The notes beneath the pieces were generated by a model, which saw only the letters and a list, made by a program, of their open reading frames with translations, searched no databases and was not told where the DNA came from. From a virus, in IMG/VR virus record IMGVR_UViG_3300035703_000265, positions 1-34,553 of that record: a DNA stretch of 34,553 nt; one strand, given 5' to 3'. This document shows, piece by piece, positions 1 through 5,808 of the stretch; position 1 is the stretch's first letter, and each line of letters starts with the position of its first letter. A program made the position numbers and the translations under genes.

Positions 1-164
1 GACAAACAACTTTTGCTACATCTTCTTCAACCACTATTAGCGGAATAAGTTTATTTGGTTCAAATTTATTGTCATTTACTCTTGCAGGATTTTCAGGATT
101 AAATGATTTATATGTTTGCCAACTATATACTGGTGGTTTGTTATCTGTAAGTTCGGAGTTATAA
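1..164 (+). CDS. Tail fibre protein, C-terminal fragment (continuation across contig end)
   Basis: This is the last 54 codons of the tail fibre gene, starting mid-codon and ending with TAA at 162-164. It matches the 3' end of the complete fibre gene at 33168-34472 apart from two bases: one synonymous Tyr codon and one Gly/Ser change near the C-terminus. In a circular genome it is the same gene seen twice. It leads straight into the small gene at 166. Confidence 0.85.
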   Translation, partial: QTTFATSSSTTISGISLFGSNLLSFTLAGFSGLNDLYVCQLYTGGLLSVSSEL

Positions 165-245
165 AATGTATAAATTAATAAATACAATACAATCAACTTT
201 AGGCACAAAAGGGTTAGATTGTGTTCAGCGTTTATCAGACAATGC
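1..245. repeat. Left copy of imperfect terminal repeat
   Basis: Bases 1-245 align without gaps to 34309-34553. The first 127 bases are identical; mismatches fall at 128, 135, 202, 203, 213, 237, 240 and 243. The repeat holds the 3' end of the tail fibre gene and the 5' end of the next small gene. It most simply means that the contig is circular and that its ends come from two closely related variants. Unit length would be 34,308 bp. Confidence 0.9.
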
Positions 246-384
246 TTGCATCCCATTCGACCCAGCCAACACCGACTATCAGCAGTTTAAGAAGGAAGTC
301 TTAGCTGGTGCAGAACTGCAATCCGCAGACGGCAATGTGATGACACAAGAACAAGCAAACGAATTTATTGCGAGCTTGCCATGA
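166..384 (+). CDS. Tail fibre assembly chaperone-like small protein
   Basis: A 72-residue protein whose ATG follows the fibre stop by one base. Residues about 26-40 (DNACIPFDPANTDYQ) fit the short pattern IPFD.xN.DYQ.. seen in phage tail-fibre assembly chaperones and small proteins encoded just after fibre genes. Such proteins help fold or attach the fibre; this role is inferred from the motif and position. The first 27 codons are seen again at 34474-34553 with one amino-acid change (Gly to Asn) and otherwise synonymous differences, which is good evidence that the gene is translated and under purifying selection. Its stop overlaps the next ATG. Confidence 0.65.
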   Translation: MYKLINTIQSTLGTKGLDCVQRLSDNACIPFDPANTDYQQFKKEVLAGAELQSADGNVMTQEQANEFIASLP

Positions 385-524
385 TGTTTATCATTGACTG
401 GATATTTGATAGGTTTGGATACATTCAAAAGGAAACTTTAAATGTTTCTAAACCTTGCAAAAAAGTCGCGACTAAAAAGAAAACTGTTGCAAAAAAGTCG
501 ATTGGTAAGCGGAGACTAGGATGA
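381..524 (+). CDS. Small basic protein of unknown function
   Basis: A 47-residue reading frame coupled at both ends by ATGA overlaps (with 166-384 and with 521-733). The N-terminus is hydrophobic (MMFIIDWIFDRFG) and the C-terminal half is very Lys/Arg-rich with a repeated KKxVATKKK/VAKKS pattern. I do not recognise a family. Its place directly before the holin-like genes makes a membrane-associated role in lysis possible, but that is only positional. An alternative start is the second ATG one codon in. Confidence 0.55.
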   Translation: MMFIIDWIFDRFGYIQKETLNVSKPCKKVATKKKTVAKKSIGKRRLG

Positions 525-733
525 GTGATGATTTTCTAGACCCATATAAATATGGCAAGCTAGTAGCCCAATTCGAGCAGATGGAAAAGAAAGTAGATGT
601 TATGGAAGCAGACATCAAAAAGCTAGTCGCTATGGCAGAGAGATCTAAAGGATCTCTTTGGGCTATTATGGGCGCAGCTTCAGTATTTGGCGGCTTTGTT
701 ACATGGCTTGTAGAACTACTGTTTAAAAAATGA
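521..733 (+). CDS. XhlA-like small membrane protein, probable holin component
   Basis: Seventy residues with an amphipathic, coiled-coil-like stretch (about 15-42), one hydrophobic segment (about 46-68, GSLWAIMGAASVFGGFVTWL) and a short Lys-Lys tail. This layout resembles the hemolysin XhlA/holin-accessory type of phage membrane protein. SD-like GGAG lies upstream and the end overlaps the next ATG. With the following membrane protein and the lysozyme it forms a lysis cassette. Which of the two membrane proteins is the pore-forming holin cannot be told from the sequence. Confidence 0.6.
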   Translation: MSDDFLDPYKYGKLVAQFEQMEKKVDVMEADIKKLVAMAERSKGSLWAIMGAASVFGGFVTWLVELLFKK

Positions 734-1218
734 TTACTCTTGTCTCTACACTTTTGTCTTTTCTTGCTGGTGGTTTGCCTAAGTTCTTAGACTTTTTCCA
801 AGATCGATCAGACAAAAAGCATGAGCTAGAAATGGCTCGTCTACAAACTGAAAGAGAGCTGACTTTAGCAAAAGAAGGCTTTTTAGCGCAAGCAAGAGTA
901 GAAGAGATCAGAACAGATCAAATCGAAATCAATGCGCTGAAAGACGAAAAGATCGCGATGTATCAGCATGACACAGATCTAGCTAAAGGCGCATCGCATT
1001 GGGTCATCAATGCGAGAGCTATGGTCAGACCTGCAGTTACTTATGGGATGTTCTTAATCTTCTTATTTGTAGAAATTGCAGGCTTTTGGTATGCATGGCA
1101 TCATGCTGTGCCATTCGATGCAGCTCTCAAGATTCTCTGGTCAGAAGAAACAATCACTATCTGGTCATCAATCATCGCTTTTTGGTTTGGCTCGCAAGCA
1201 TTTAATGCTCGCAGATGA
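730..1218 (+). CDS. Putative holin of the three-transmembrane type
   Basis: A 162-residue protein with a hydrophobic N-terminus (1-23), a long charged helical region (about 28-80) and two further hydrophobic segments (about 103-126 and 140-157). This layout, length and position match the phage holin 3TM family found directly upstream of T4-type lysozymes. It would time lysis by permeabilising the inner membrane. The helical centre may lie in the cytoplasm. No separate Rz/Rz1 spanin pair is recognisable nearby. Four-base overlap with the lysozyme start supports co-translation. Confidence 0.65.
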   Translation: MITLVSTLLSFLAGGLPKFLDFFQDRSDKKHELEMARLQTERELTLAKEGFLAQARVEEIRTDQIEINALKDEKIAMYQHDTDLAKGASHWVINARAMVRPAVTYGMFLIFLFVEIAGFWYAWHHAVPFDAALKILWSEETITIWSSIIAFWFGSQAFNARR

Positions 1219-1658
1219 GAACTAGCGAAAAAGGGCTGAATCTCATCAAGAAATTTGAGGGATGTCATTTAAAGCCCTACCAAGACCCTATAGGCTTATG
1301 GACTGTTGGATGGGGTCATCTTATAGGCGATGGCAAAACTCTGCCTATAGAGTGGTTTGGAGAGATTACACAGCAAGAAGCAGATGATTTACTTAAAAAA
1401 GATCTTATGCGCTTTGAAAGAGGGATATTACGACTATGTCCTAATCATCTTACTCAGTCTCGCTTTGATGCACTCATCAGCTTTTCATTTAATCTTGGAC
1501 TAGGTAATCTACAAGCATCTACACTTAGACGAAAACACAATAGAGCTGACATTATTGGCGCAGCTCAAGAGTTTTTGAAGTGGAATAAAGCTGGTGGCAA
1601 AGTTTTTCGAGGTCTAACAAAGCGCAGAGAAGCTGAAGCAGCTCTATATCTGCAATGA
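1215..1658 (+). CDS. Endolysin, T4-type lysozyme (GH24 muramidase)
   Basis: A 147-residue lysozyme that should cleave the MurNAc-GlcNAc bond of peptidoglycan. The catalytic triad of the family is present with exact spacing: Glu15, Asp24 and Thr30 in FEGCHLKPYQD...TVGWGH, matching Glu11/Asp20/Thr26 of T4 lysozyme. The C-terminal FRGLTKRREAEAALY motif is also typical. There is no signal peptide or anchor, so export depends on the upstream holin. The gene ends 15 bases inside the 3' end of the convergent gene on the other strand, with no terminator hairpin between them. Confidence 0.93.
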   Translation: MRTSEKGLNLIKKFEGCHLKPYQDPIGLWTVGWGHLIGDGKTLPIEWFGEITQQEADDLLKKDLMRFERGILRLCPNHLTQSRFDALISFSFNLGLGNLQASTLRRKHNRADIIGAAQEFLKWNKAGGKVFRGLTKRREAEAALYLQ

Positions 1659-2075
1659 TCTGTAGATCACACCATCTGGCCACACTTTATCTACTGACTG
1701 TTTATACAGCTCTATCACTTTCTCAGCATAAATCAATTTAGGCTTTGCGCCCGCAAAGCAAAATGCATAAACTAATGGTGCATCTTTGCAAGAATACCAC
1801 TCTAAAAACAGAGGTATCATCTCAACTTCTTTCTTCTTAATATTCGCTGTGCCTTTTACTTGCACAATAAAATTAGTTTTTGGTGTTTCTACAATGTAAT
1901 CAGGAATGTTTCTCAGCATTGCATTTATTTTGTAGAAGTTATCAATGGCTGTTTTTTTAGAATCAAAACCTAATCGAAACACTCTGTAATTTTTTTCTTT
2001 GCAGTATTGCTCAAATAACTGTTCGCCTATATCAGGCACAGTATTTCTTTCTGCATAAGTGTTATGGCCATTCAT
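1644..2075 (-). CDS. PD-(D/E)XK-like nuclease or resolvase-like protein
   Basis: A 143-residue protein if it starts at the ATG at 2075; an in-frame extension to 2186 exists but runs through a G+C-rich, structured stretch with no plausible start signal. Residues 57-75 read IPDYIV...FIVQVKG, which resembles the PD...(D/E)XK core of restriction-fold nucleases such as archaeal Hjc, with Gln72 in place of the usual acidic residue. Glu18 in the first helix may be a further ligand. Activity is uncertain because of the Gln. As the last gene of the leftward recombination operon, a role in processing recombination intermediates is a reasonable inference. Confidence 0.55.
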   Translation of the reverse strand: MNGHNTYAERNTVPDIGEQLFEQYCKEKNYRVFRLGFDSKKTAIDNFYKINAMLRNIPDYIVETPKTNFIVQVKGTANIKKKEVEMIPLFLEWYSCKDAPLVYAFCFAGAKPKLIYAEKVIELYKQSVDKVWPDGVIYRSLQI

Positions 2076-2078
2076 AGT

Positions 2079-2148
2079 GCCACCATGATCGGTAGGGTGG
2101 TGGCGCTCCTTGTGAAGGGTAGAGGCATTGCACCTCTGTATGCCGATC
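2079..2148 (-). other. G+C-rich folded element ahead of the PD-(D/E)XK-like gene
   Basis: Between two leftward genes lies a stretch clearly richer in G+C than its surroundings. GATCGG (2087-2092) pairs with CCGATC (2143-2148) and encloses two hairpins, CCTT-GTG-AAGG (2108-2118) and AGAGG-7 nt-CCTCT (2121-2137), a three-way-junction shape. A competing helix GCCACC/GGTGGC (2079-2084 with 2099-2104) would hide the GGTGG ribosome-binding site of the gene starting at 2075. It could be an mRNA switch, an sRNA or a tRNA-like remnant. Confidence 0.4.
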
Positions 2149-2158
2149 TCATTGGGGG

Positions 2159-2296
2159 TTACATACAGCTTACTACAGATCCACAAATAGTGCAGACTTG
2201 CAGCTTACCGCCTACTACTAAAGTCTGTGTTTGACAGGCATATGCGCTACTAAAAATTAACAAATTTGTTAATATTGCTATAGAAAATTTCTTCAT
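2159..2296 (-). CDS. Small secreted Cys-rich protein
   Basis: Forty-five residues starting MKKFSIAILTNLLIF with a clear Sec signal peptide that could be cut after SSAYA, leaving a 25-residue mature peptide with four cysteines (two of them in CTIC). The start at 2296 is chosen because AAGGA sits 8 bases upstream; a longer in-frame version reaches into the preceding gene and lacks such a site. The Cys after AYA could alternatively be a lipobox-like site, but the -3 to -1 residues fit signal peptidase I better. Function unknown; I recall similar tiny secreted Cys proteins in other aquatic phages. Confidence 0.6.
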   Translation of the reverse strand: MKKFSIAILTNLLIFSSAYACQTQTLVVGGKLQVCTICGSVVSCM

Positions 2297-2306
2297 GATT
2301 TTTTCC

Positions 2307-2564
2307 TTAGAAAGGTATTTCATCGTCTTGAATACCACTATCTTTAGGCATCTCATCATTGCCCTTAGGTGTAAAGCCTTGTTTCTTAGGATCGCCAATT
2401 CGGCCTGATAAAAACTTGCCTTTCTTGCCATCTTTTAGCCATGCATCAAACCAATGCTCTACACCATTTATCTTGATCGATCCCTTGTAGTCAGGATGCT
2501 TGTCTGTTGTCTTGCGATCATTCTTAAATAAACTAAAACTGCCATCTTTCATTTCATAGGTCAT
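2307..2564 (-). CDS. Phage protein with SSB-like acidic tail (DDEIPF)
   Basis: An 85-residue protein. The body (DGSFSLFKNDRK...HPDYKGSIKINGVEHWFDAW) matches a common small phage family that occurs beside recombination genes. It ends in DDEIPF, the same C-terminal signature by which bacterial SSB recruits RecQ, RecO, PriA and others. It may bind single-stranded DNA or mimic the SSB tail to attract host repair proteins; neither is proved. Its ATG overlaps the stop of the YqaJ-like exonuclease (ATGA), so the two are made together. Confidence 0.65.
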   Translation of the reverse strand: MTYEMKDGSFSLFKNDRKTTDKHPDYKGSIKINGVEHWFDAWLKDGKKGKFLSGRIGDPKKQGFTPKGNDEMPKDSGIQDDEIPF

Positions 2565-3169
2565 TTCTGCCTCGCTTTCAATTGATTAAATAGGTCATCG
2601 ACCTCGCTTAAAAACTGCTTTACTTCTGCTTCCATAGAGTCGATATACTCTTGATCCCTTTCGACTCTTACTACTACAAGCTGCAAGTCATCTGGCACTC
2701 TAGGATCAAATGATACAAAATCGCACCATTTCGCGCCTGTTACTGACATCTGACATTGCATCTGTGGGATATATTTGCTTGGTGCTTTGTTGTCTAATAC
2801 TGTCTCGATGTGTGTCGAGGTATTAGGGCACTTAATCTCGATTAGACCTTCGCCTACAATACCATCAGGCGAGCAGCCAAACATACTAATTGTTTGATGA
2901 TCTACAAAACCAACTTCTTTTACAAAATTGTTTGTATGAGCTTCATATGCCATTCTTGCGAAAGGCTCTTGCTCTGTTCCCCATTCCATCGCTGCATTGC
3001 TAAAAGACTCGCCAAACTGCTTAGTAAGTCGCTGAACTACTAATTCCATCTTGTAGTTTTTGCGAGCTGCAGCTTCACCTGTTTTGATCTTAGCTAAAAC
3101 ATCAGCAACTCTGCTTGCAGTTACTTTGCCAAGTCTGGCATTAAACCATTCTTCTGTTCTCTGTTCCAT
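2561..3169 (-). CDS. YqaJ/lambda-exonuclease family recombination nuclease
   Basis: A 202-residue nuclease of the YqaJ viral recombinase family, expected to resect double-stranded DNA ends 5' to 3' so that the partner annealing protein can load. Visible signatures are the N-terminal W-x3-R-L-G-K-V-T-A-S (residues 8-19), the mid motif ME-WG-T-E-x-EP-x-A (61-71), and the catalytic core SPDG...LIEIKCP with Asp102, Glu111 and Lys113. The C-terminus has QMQCQM and a coiled, acidic tail. GGGGA just upstream serves as ribosome-binding site. The annealing partner is the DUF1071 protein at 4411-4947 in the same operon. Confidence 0.9.
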   Translation of the reverse strand: MEQRTEEWFNARLGKVTASRVADVLAKIKTGEAAARKNYKMELVVQRLTKQFGESFSNAAMEWGTEQEPFARMAYEAHTNNFVKEVGFVDHQTISMFGCSPDGIVGEGLIEIKCPNTSTHIETVLDNKAPSKYIPQMQCQMSVTGAKWCDFVSFDPRVPDDLQLVVVRVERDQEYIDSMEAEVKQFLSEVDDLFNQLKARQK

Positions 3170-3189
3170 TTCCCCATACCCTTATTCAC

Positions 3190-3360
3190 TTAATGCAATT
3201 TTGTATCTTGATGAATCTGCTCTAAGCAGTCATTTAGAAATTTTACCATAATCTGCGAAACTTCTAAAGACAAATCAGAGCCTTCTATTTCAACCTTAAA
3301 TCGATAAGGTTCTGTCTCTGTTACGATCATTACTGCTTGCGACACTGGTTCATTCTGCAT
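3190..3360 (-). CDS. Small protein of unknown function
   Basis: A 56-residue frame (MQNEPVSQAVMIV to QDTKLH) that fills the gap before the exonuclease gene. Its ATG overlaps the end of the upstream gene by 11 bases and it lacks a strong ribosome-binding site, so translation would depend on coupling. Composition is alternating beta-like then helical, ending in a helix (SQIMVKFLNDCLEQI). No family recognised. I support it from gap filling, operon orientation and codon use similar to neighbours. Confidence 0.5.
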   Translation of the reverse strand: MQNEPVSQAVMIVTETEPYRFKVEIEGSDLSLEVSQIMVKFLNDCLEQIHQDTKLH

Positions 3361-3556
3361 ATCGTTTACTGTTACTAGATTTTCTCATGGCTTCTGCCAT
3401 AAAACATCTATTTTGCCTTTTCATCTGTTTTTGATATTGATCTGTGCAATCATCACAAACACTACAGACTTCATCTCCCCATTTTTGATAGTATTGCCAC
3501 TTTTTGTATTCATATCGATTATGGAAACAAAGTGGGTACCATTCATTCTTGGTCAT
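3350..3556 (-). CDS. Small Cys-containing protein, probable metal-binding
   Basis: Sixty-eight residues when started at the ATG at 3556. A longer frame upstream lies entirely inside the previous gene and is rejected. It carries YPLCFHNRYEYKKWQYYQKWG followed by a CSVCDDC knuckle and another Cys later, and is Arg/Lys-rich at the C-terminus. This looks like a small zinc-binding, possibly nucleic-acid-contacting phage protein. It overlaps 3543-3767 by 14 bases. Confidence 0.55.
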   Translation of the reverse strand: MTKNEWYPLCFHNRYEYKKWQYYQKWGDEVCSVCDDCTDQYQKQMKRQNRCFMAEAMRKSSNSKRYAE

Positions 3557-3767
3557 CGTCTGACGGTGGCTCTTGTGGCTCTCGCCTAATAAGCTGAGTA
3601 TCGACTCCATCTTCTTCAAACTGTCTCTGATATGCGAGAGATAAAGCATCGATAGCTGCATCCCAACCTGCTGCAAAGAAGTTCTCTGCAAACATTATTT
3701 GACCTTTAGGAATATCTACTTCCTTAATAGTCTCATAGAAGGCTTCCATGCAATGCTTGTTTCTCAT
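3543..3767 (-). CDS. Conserved-looking phage hypothetical protein
   Basis: A 74-residue, mostly helical protein with the FFAAGWDAAIDAL motif that recurs in many small phage early proteins of unknown function, and a very acidic end (PSDDDQE). Its start overlaps the upstream membrane-protein gene by ATGA. No enzymatic motif is visible. It is part of the tightly coupled leftward early operon. Confidence 0.6.
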   Translation of the reverse strand: MRNKHCMEAFYETIKEVDIPKGQIMFAENFFAAGWDAAIDALSLAYQRQFEEDGVDTQLIRREPQEPPSDDDQE

Positions 3768-3880
3768 TTAATAATTTCCTCTATCCAGGTCTTTGCTAAA
3801 TCCCAAGATACCTTAATTATCGCAAAAGGCAGAAAAAAGTAAATGCCAATCTCTACTAGAACTTTGACCACTTTTTCCAT
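3764..3880 (-). CDS. Single-pass small membrane protein
   Basis: A 38-residue frame: MEKVVKVLVEIGIYFFLPFA then IIKVSWDLAKTWIEEIIK. The central hydrophobic segment is long enough for one transmembrane helix. It is coupled by an ATGA overlap to the following gene and lies in the 3' end of the preceding one (25-base overlap). Function unknown. Confidence 0.55.
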   Translation of the reverse strand: MEKVVKVLVEIGIYFFLPFAIIKVSWDLAKTWIEEIIK

Positions 3881-4116
3881 TGCACAACTCCAGGACATAC
3901 AGGCACTTCTACATCGTCTAGTGTTCGATTTGTAATAGCGCGAAACTCAGCCCACTTCTTTTGAAATCTGATTTGCTCGCTTGCAGGCACATAACCATAC
4001 AACTTTCGCCATCTGACAGTAATGTCTGTAGAGCTAGGTGTATATACATAGCTTTGATTGTCTAGTGCTTGCGCTACTTTTCTTGCTTTATCAAAAAATT
4101 CATTTTCTTTTTGCAT
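3856..4116 (-). CDS. Phage hypothetical protein
   Basis: An 86-residue protein with no family I can name. It has a charged helical N-terminus (ENEFFDKARKVAQALD) and a middle rich in aromatic and basic residues (ITVRWRKLYGYVPASEQIRFQKKW). The pattern WRKLYGY.P.....FQKKWAEFR resembles small phage proteins that sit among recombination genes, but this is only an impression. Overlaps both neighbours. Confidence 0.55.
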   Translation of the reverse strand: MQKENEFFDKARKVAQALDNQSYVYTPSSTDITVRWRKLYGYVPASEQIRFQKKWAEFRAITNRTLDDVEVPVCPGVVQWKKWSKF

Positions 4117-4246
4117 ATTTAGCTTCTGCCTCTCTTTTTAAACAATATTCACACTTCCATCTTCTGACTTTTGAGCCTGTTGTTACCAGCTTAAAACCAG
4201 CTTTTGGCCTATCAATCTGACAAGAACTACACCATTTCTTCTCCAT
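4100..4246 (-). CDS. Tiny zinc-ribbon-like protein
   Basis: A 48-residue frame, too short for standard cut-offs. It has two CxxC knuckles, CSSC (residues 6-9) and CEYC (32-35), separated by 22 residues, a classic zinc-ribbon spacing, and is rich in Lys/Arg (KRKRE-type tail). The ATG at 4246 has GAAGGAAGG upstream at suitable distance. It overlaps the genes on both sides by 17-20 bases. Probably binds zinc and perhaps nucleic acid. Confidence 0.65.
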   Translation of the reverse strand: MEKKWCSSCQIDRPKAGFKLVTTGSKVRRWKCEYCLKREAEAKYAKRK

Positions 4247-4424
4247 CCCAACCTTCCTTCATATATCCATATTCCGATGCATCTGCTACTGCTGTGAGCT
4301 TTAAACAAACATCGCATTGGTCTATCCATATTCGATGACTCTCCCCATTTTTCATGGGGCTTACGCCCCATTTCTCTCCACAATTAAAACAAACATTATC
4401 AGGCTGCTCATCAGCTAGTTTCAC
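4227..4424 (-). CDS. Small zinc-ribbon-like protein (GTG start)
   Basis: Sixty-five residues beginning at a GTG that lies 14 bases inside the 3' end of the annealing-protein gene. Two knuckles, CFNC near residue 12 and CDVC near residue 37, suggest a zinc ribbon; Trp/Gly-rich sequence lies between. It is the second of two adjacent zinc-ribbon microgenes. The GTG start is inferred because no ATG is available upstream of the first knuckle. Confidence 0.55.
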   Translation of the reverse strand: MKLADEQPDNVCFNCGEKWGVSPMKNGESHRIWIDQCDVCLKLTAVADASEYGYMKEGWDGEEMV

Positions 4425-4947
4425 TTAACTGTGCCTTTCTAGCTTCTTTCGCATCATTTACAACTTTCATTGCATTTTTATCTTTAGCAACTTCTTTAAA
4501 AGCGGATGCAAAATTAACTTTTAGTTCTGCAATATCTTTTGATGCCATGATCTTTTTTACAAGATCTAGTGTATCTACAGGCTCTACATCATCCCATAGA
4601 TCTTCACCGACATATAGCGACAAGCCTAAGCCATGCAGCGCAATTGCTTTTGCTAGACATCTTTGCATTGCTGTATTAACTGCAAATGCATCAGGATTAG
4701 GTATTGCTTTGTTGCGATAGTCCATAACAGGTAACTGAGCTGTCATTGATTTGCCAAAAGCATTGACTGTGCAGAACACCATTACAGTCTCACCAAACAT
4801 TACAGGCTGACCATATGACCATGTCGCTGTAGGATCATGCTGCAACAATGTATCTACAGCCCATGCCCATGATAGATAAGATAAGCCATTCTTCTTCTCA
4901 ATCTTGTCTGAGACATCGATCTTTCTAAGTTCCATATAGTTACTCAT
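4411..4947 (-). CDS. DUF1071/Sak3-type single-strand annealing protein
   Basis: A 178-residue protein with the hallmarks of the DUF1071 (Sak3) single-strand annealing family, relatives of Rad52/Erf-type annealases: GLSYLSWAWAVDTLL near residue 20, a beta-rich centre, and PDAFAVNTAMQRCLAKAIALHGLGLSLY (residues about 87-115) followed by GEDLW. It would anneal single strands made by the YqaJ exonuclease encoded downstream in the same operon, giving the phage a Red-like system. Its start overlaps the upstream gene's end by 8 bases. Confidence 0.85.
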   Translation of the reverse strand: MSNYMELRKIDVSDKIEKKNGLSYLSWAWAVDTLLQHDPTATWSYGQPVMFGETVMVFCTVNAFGKSMTAQLPVMDYRNKAIPNPDAFAVNTAMQRCLAKAIALHGLGLSLYVGEDLWDDVEPVDTLDLVKKIMASKDIAELKVNFASAFKEVAKDKNAMKVVNDAKEARKAQLSETS

Positions 4948-5128
4948 AATTTATTTCTCCTTCAATCCATTTCCAACCAAGTAATTCTTCTGTGTTTTTA
5001 ATTTGCTCATCTGATACTTTTTTGTAAACAGCAAATCTAGTAGTCCAACCACCATCTACATCAGGCGTTAGTTGCCAATACCCAACTATTTTTGGTGGGT
5101 GTAAAAAAGTAATGTTTTGTAAATCCAT
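4940..5128 (-). CDS. Phage hypothetical protein
   Basis: About 62 residues from the ATG at 5128 (MDLQNITFLHPPKIVGYWQL...). A GTG three codons upstream (5137), directly after the preceding stop, is the alternative start, but AAGTGGG placed before the ATG favours 5128. Aromatic-rich, with GYWQL, GGWTTRF and LLGWKWIEGE. No family recognised. Confidence 0.55.
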   Translation of the reverse strand: MDLQNITFLHPPKIVGYWQLTPDVDGGWTTRFAVYKKVSDEQIKNTEELLGWKWIEGEINYE

Positions 5129-5137
5129 AAATCCCAC

Positions 5138-5419
5138 TTAATCAATCAATTGATCTTCAATATGGTCATGAACTAAATAGTAAATAGCTCGACCAAACTT
5201 TTCCCACTCACCGCGATCTGCATACTGTCGCAGATTCTCCCACTTCTCAGCACCTGCATAACTTGCTGTAGCTTCCATCAAATGCTCTTGGAATACTTCT
5301 AGATTCATTACATCATATTCTTCGCCTGGCTTCATATAGTTATGCCAAACATATTCGCGCTGATCTTCTGCGCACTCTTGATCTGCACCACTCTCTAGCC
5401 AATAATCATACTTATTCAT
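5138..5419 (-). CDS. Acidic phage hypothetical protein
   Basis: Ninety-three residues from the ATG at 5419, chosen because AGGGGG lies about 7 bases upstream; a longer in-frame version reads through the small membrane gene in another frame and is rejected. The protein is very acidic and rich in Trp and Tyr (DYWLESGADQECAEDQRE), as are many DNA-mimic-like or host-interacting early phage proteins, but no specific function can be claimed. ATGA overlap with the upstream gene. Confidence 0.6.
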   Translation of the reverse strand: MNKYDYWLESGADQECAEDQREYVWHNYMKPGEEYDVMNLEVFQEHLMEATASYAGAEKWENLRQYADRGEWEKFGRAIYYLVHDHIEDQLID

Positions 5420-5529
5420 GACAAACCCCCTGTTTTCCACACATACACAAACATTGCTGGCGCAAGCATAATAATTGCTGCTACAGCTCCCCATAAAAAA
5501 TCAATCAATTCACCTCTGTAGTCTTTCAT
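5416..5529 (-). CDS. Small single-pass membrane protein
   Basis: A 37-residue frame, MKDYRGELIDFLWGAVAA then IIMLAPAMFVYVWKTGG. One clear transmembrane helix (about 11-31). It is linked by exact ATGA overlaps on both sides, to 5526-5762 upstream and to 5138-5419 downstream, which argues that it is a real gene despite its size. Function unknown. Confidence 0.6.
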   Translation of the reverse strand: MKDYRGELIDFLWGAVAAIIMLAPAMFVYVWKTGGLS

Positions 5530-5762
5530 ACTGTTTTACCTTTATAAGTAACACAATCAGAACAAGGACAAATCTCTACATACTTTAAAGAATCTACCAA
5601 TTCTTCAATTGTGTCAAATGTTCTGACATGAGTAGCAACATTAGGATTTTCATCAGCATCAAAAGCAAAGCCATAATTGAGCCACAATGTTAATGAGCCA
5701 TCCATATCAACATCGATGCTATCTGCTGTTGCCATTTTTTGATATTTCTTTGGTATTTGCAT
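5526..5762 (-). CDS. Phage hypothetical protein
   Basis: A 78-residue acidic protein (MQIPKKYQKMATADSIDVDMDG...) ending with a CPCSDC cluster. AAGGG about 10 bases upstream is the likely ribosome-binding site. No family recognised. It is preceded by the UUCG hairpin at 5786-5801, which may cap or partly terminate the transcript from the promoter near 6080. Confidence 0.55.
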   Translation of the reverse strand: MQIPKKYQKMATADSIDVDMDGSLTLWLNYGFAFDADENPNVATHVRTFDTIEELVDSLKYVEICPCSDCVTYKGKTV

Positions 5763-5785
5763 TTTTAGTTTCCCTTCACAGAAAC

Positions 5786-5801
5786 GACCCCCGAAGGGGT
5801 C
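5786..5801 (-). terminator. Hairpin with UUCG tetraloop between leftward genes
   Basis: Read leftward the sequence is GACCCC-UUCG-GGGGUC: a perfect 6-bp stem closed by the extra-stable C(UUCG)G tetraloop, in the 46-base gap between two leftward genes. Only GTTTCTG follows, not a U-run, so it may be a weak terminator, an attenuator or an mRNA-stabilising element for the genes downstream. Rightward it is followed by A+T-rich sequence within a gene. Confidence 0.55.
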
Positions 5802-5808
5802 ATATTAT

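Noticed and set aside
1644-1658. Bidirectional terminator between endolysin and the convergent gene
   Set aside because: The coding regions overlap by 15 bases and no hairpin with U-tract is present.
2076-2186. N-terminal extension of the PD-(D/E)XK-like protein to 2186
   Set aside because: It runs through the structured G+C-rich element with low-complexity, unlike coding sequence nearby; the ATG at 2075 fits the domain boundary.
2085-2234. A 49-codon rightward frame (MIGRVVALLVKG...) inside the leftward operon
   Set aside because: It is antisense to the folded element and to the small secreted protein gene, and has no ribosome-binding site or family likeness.
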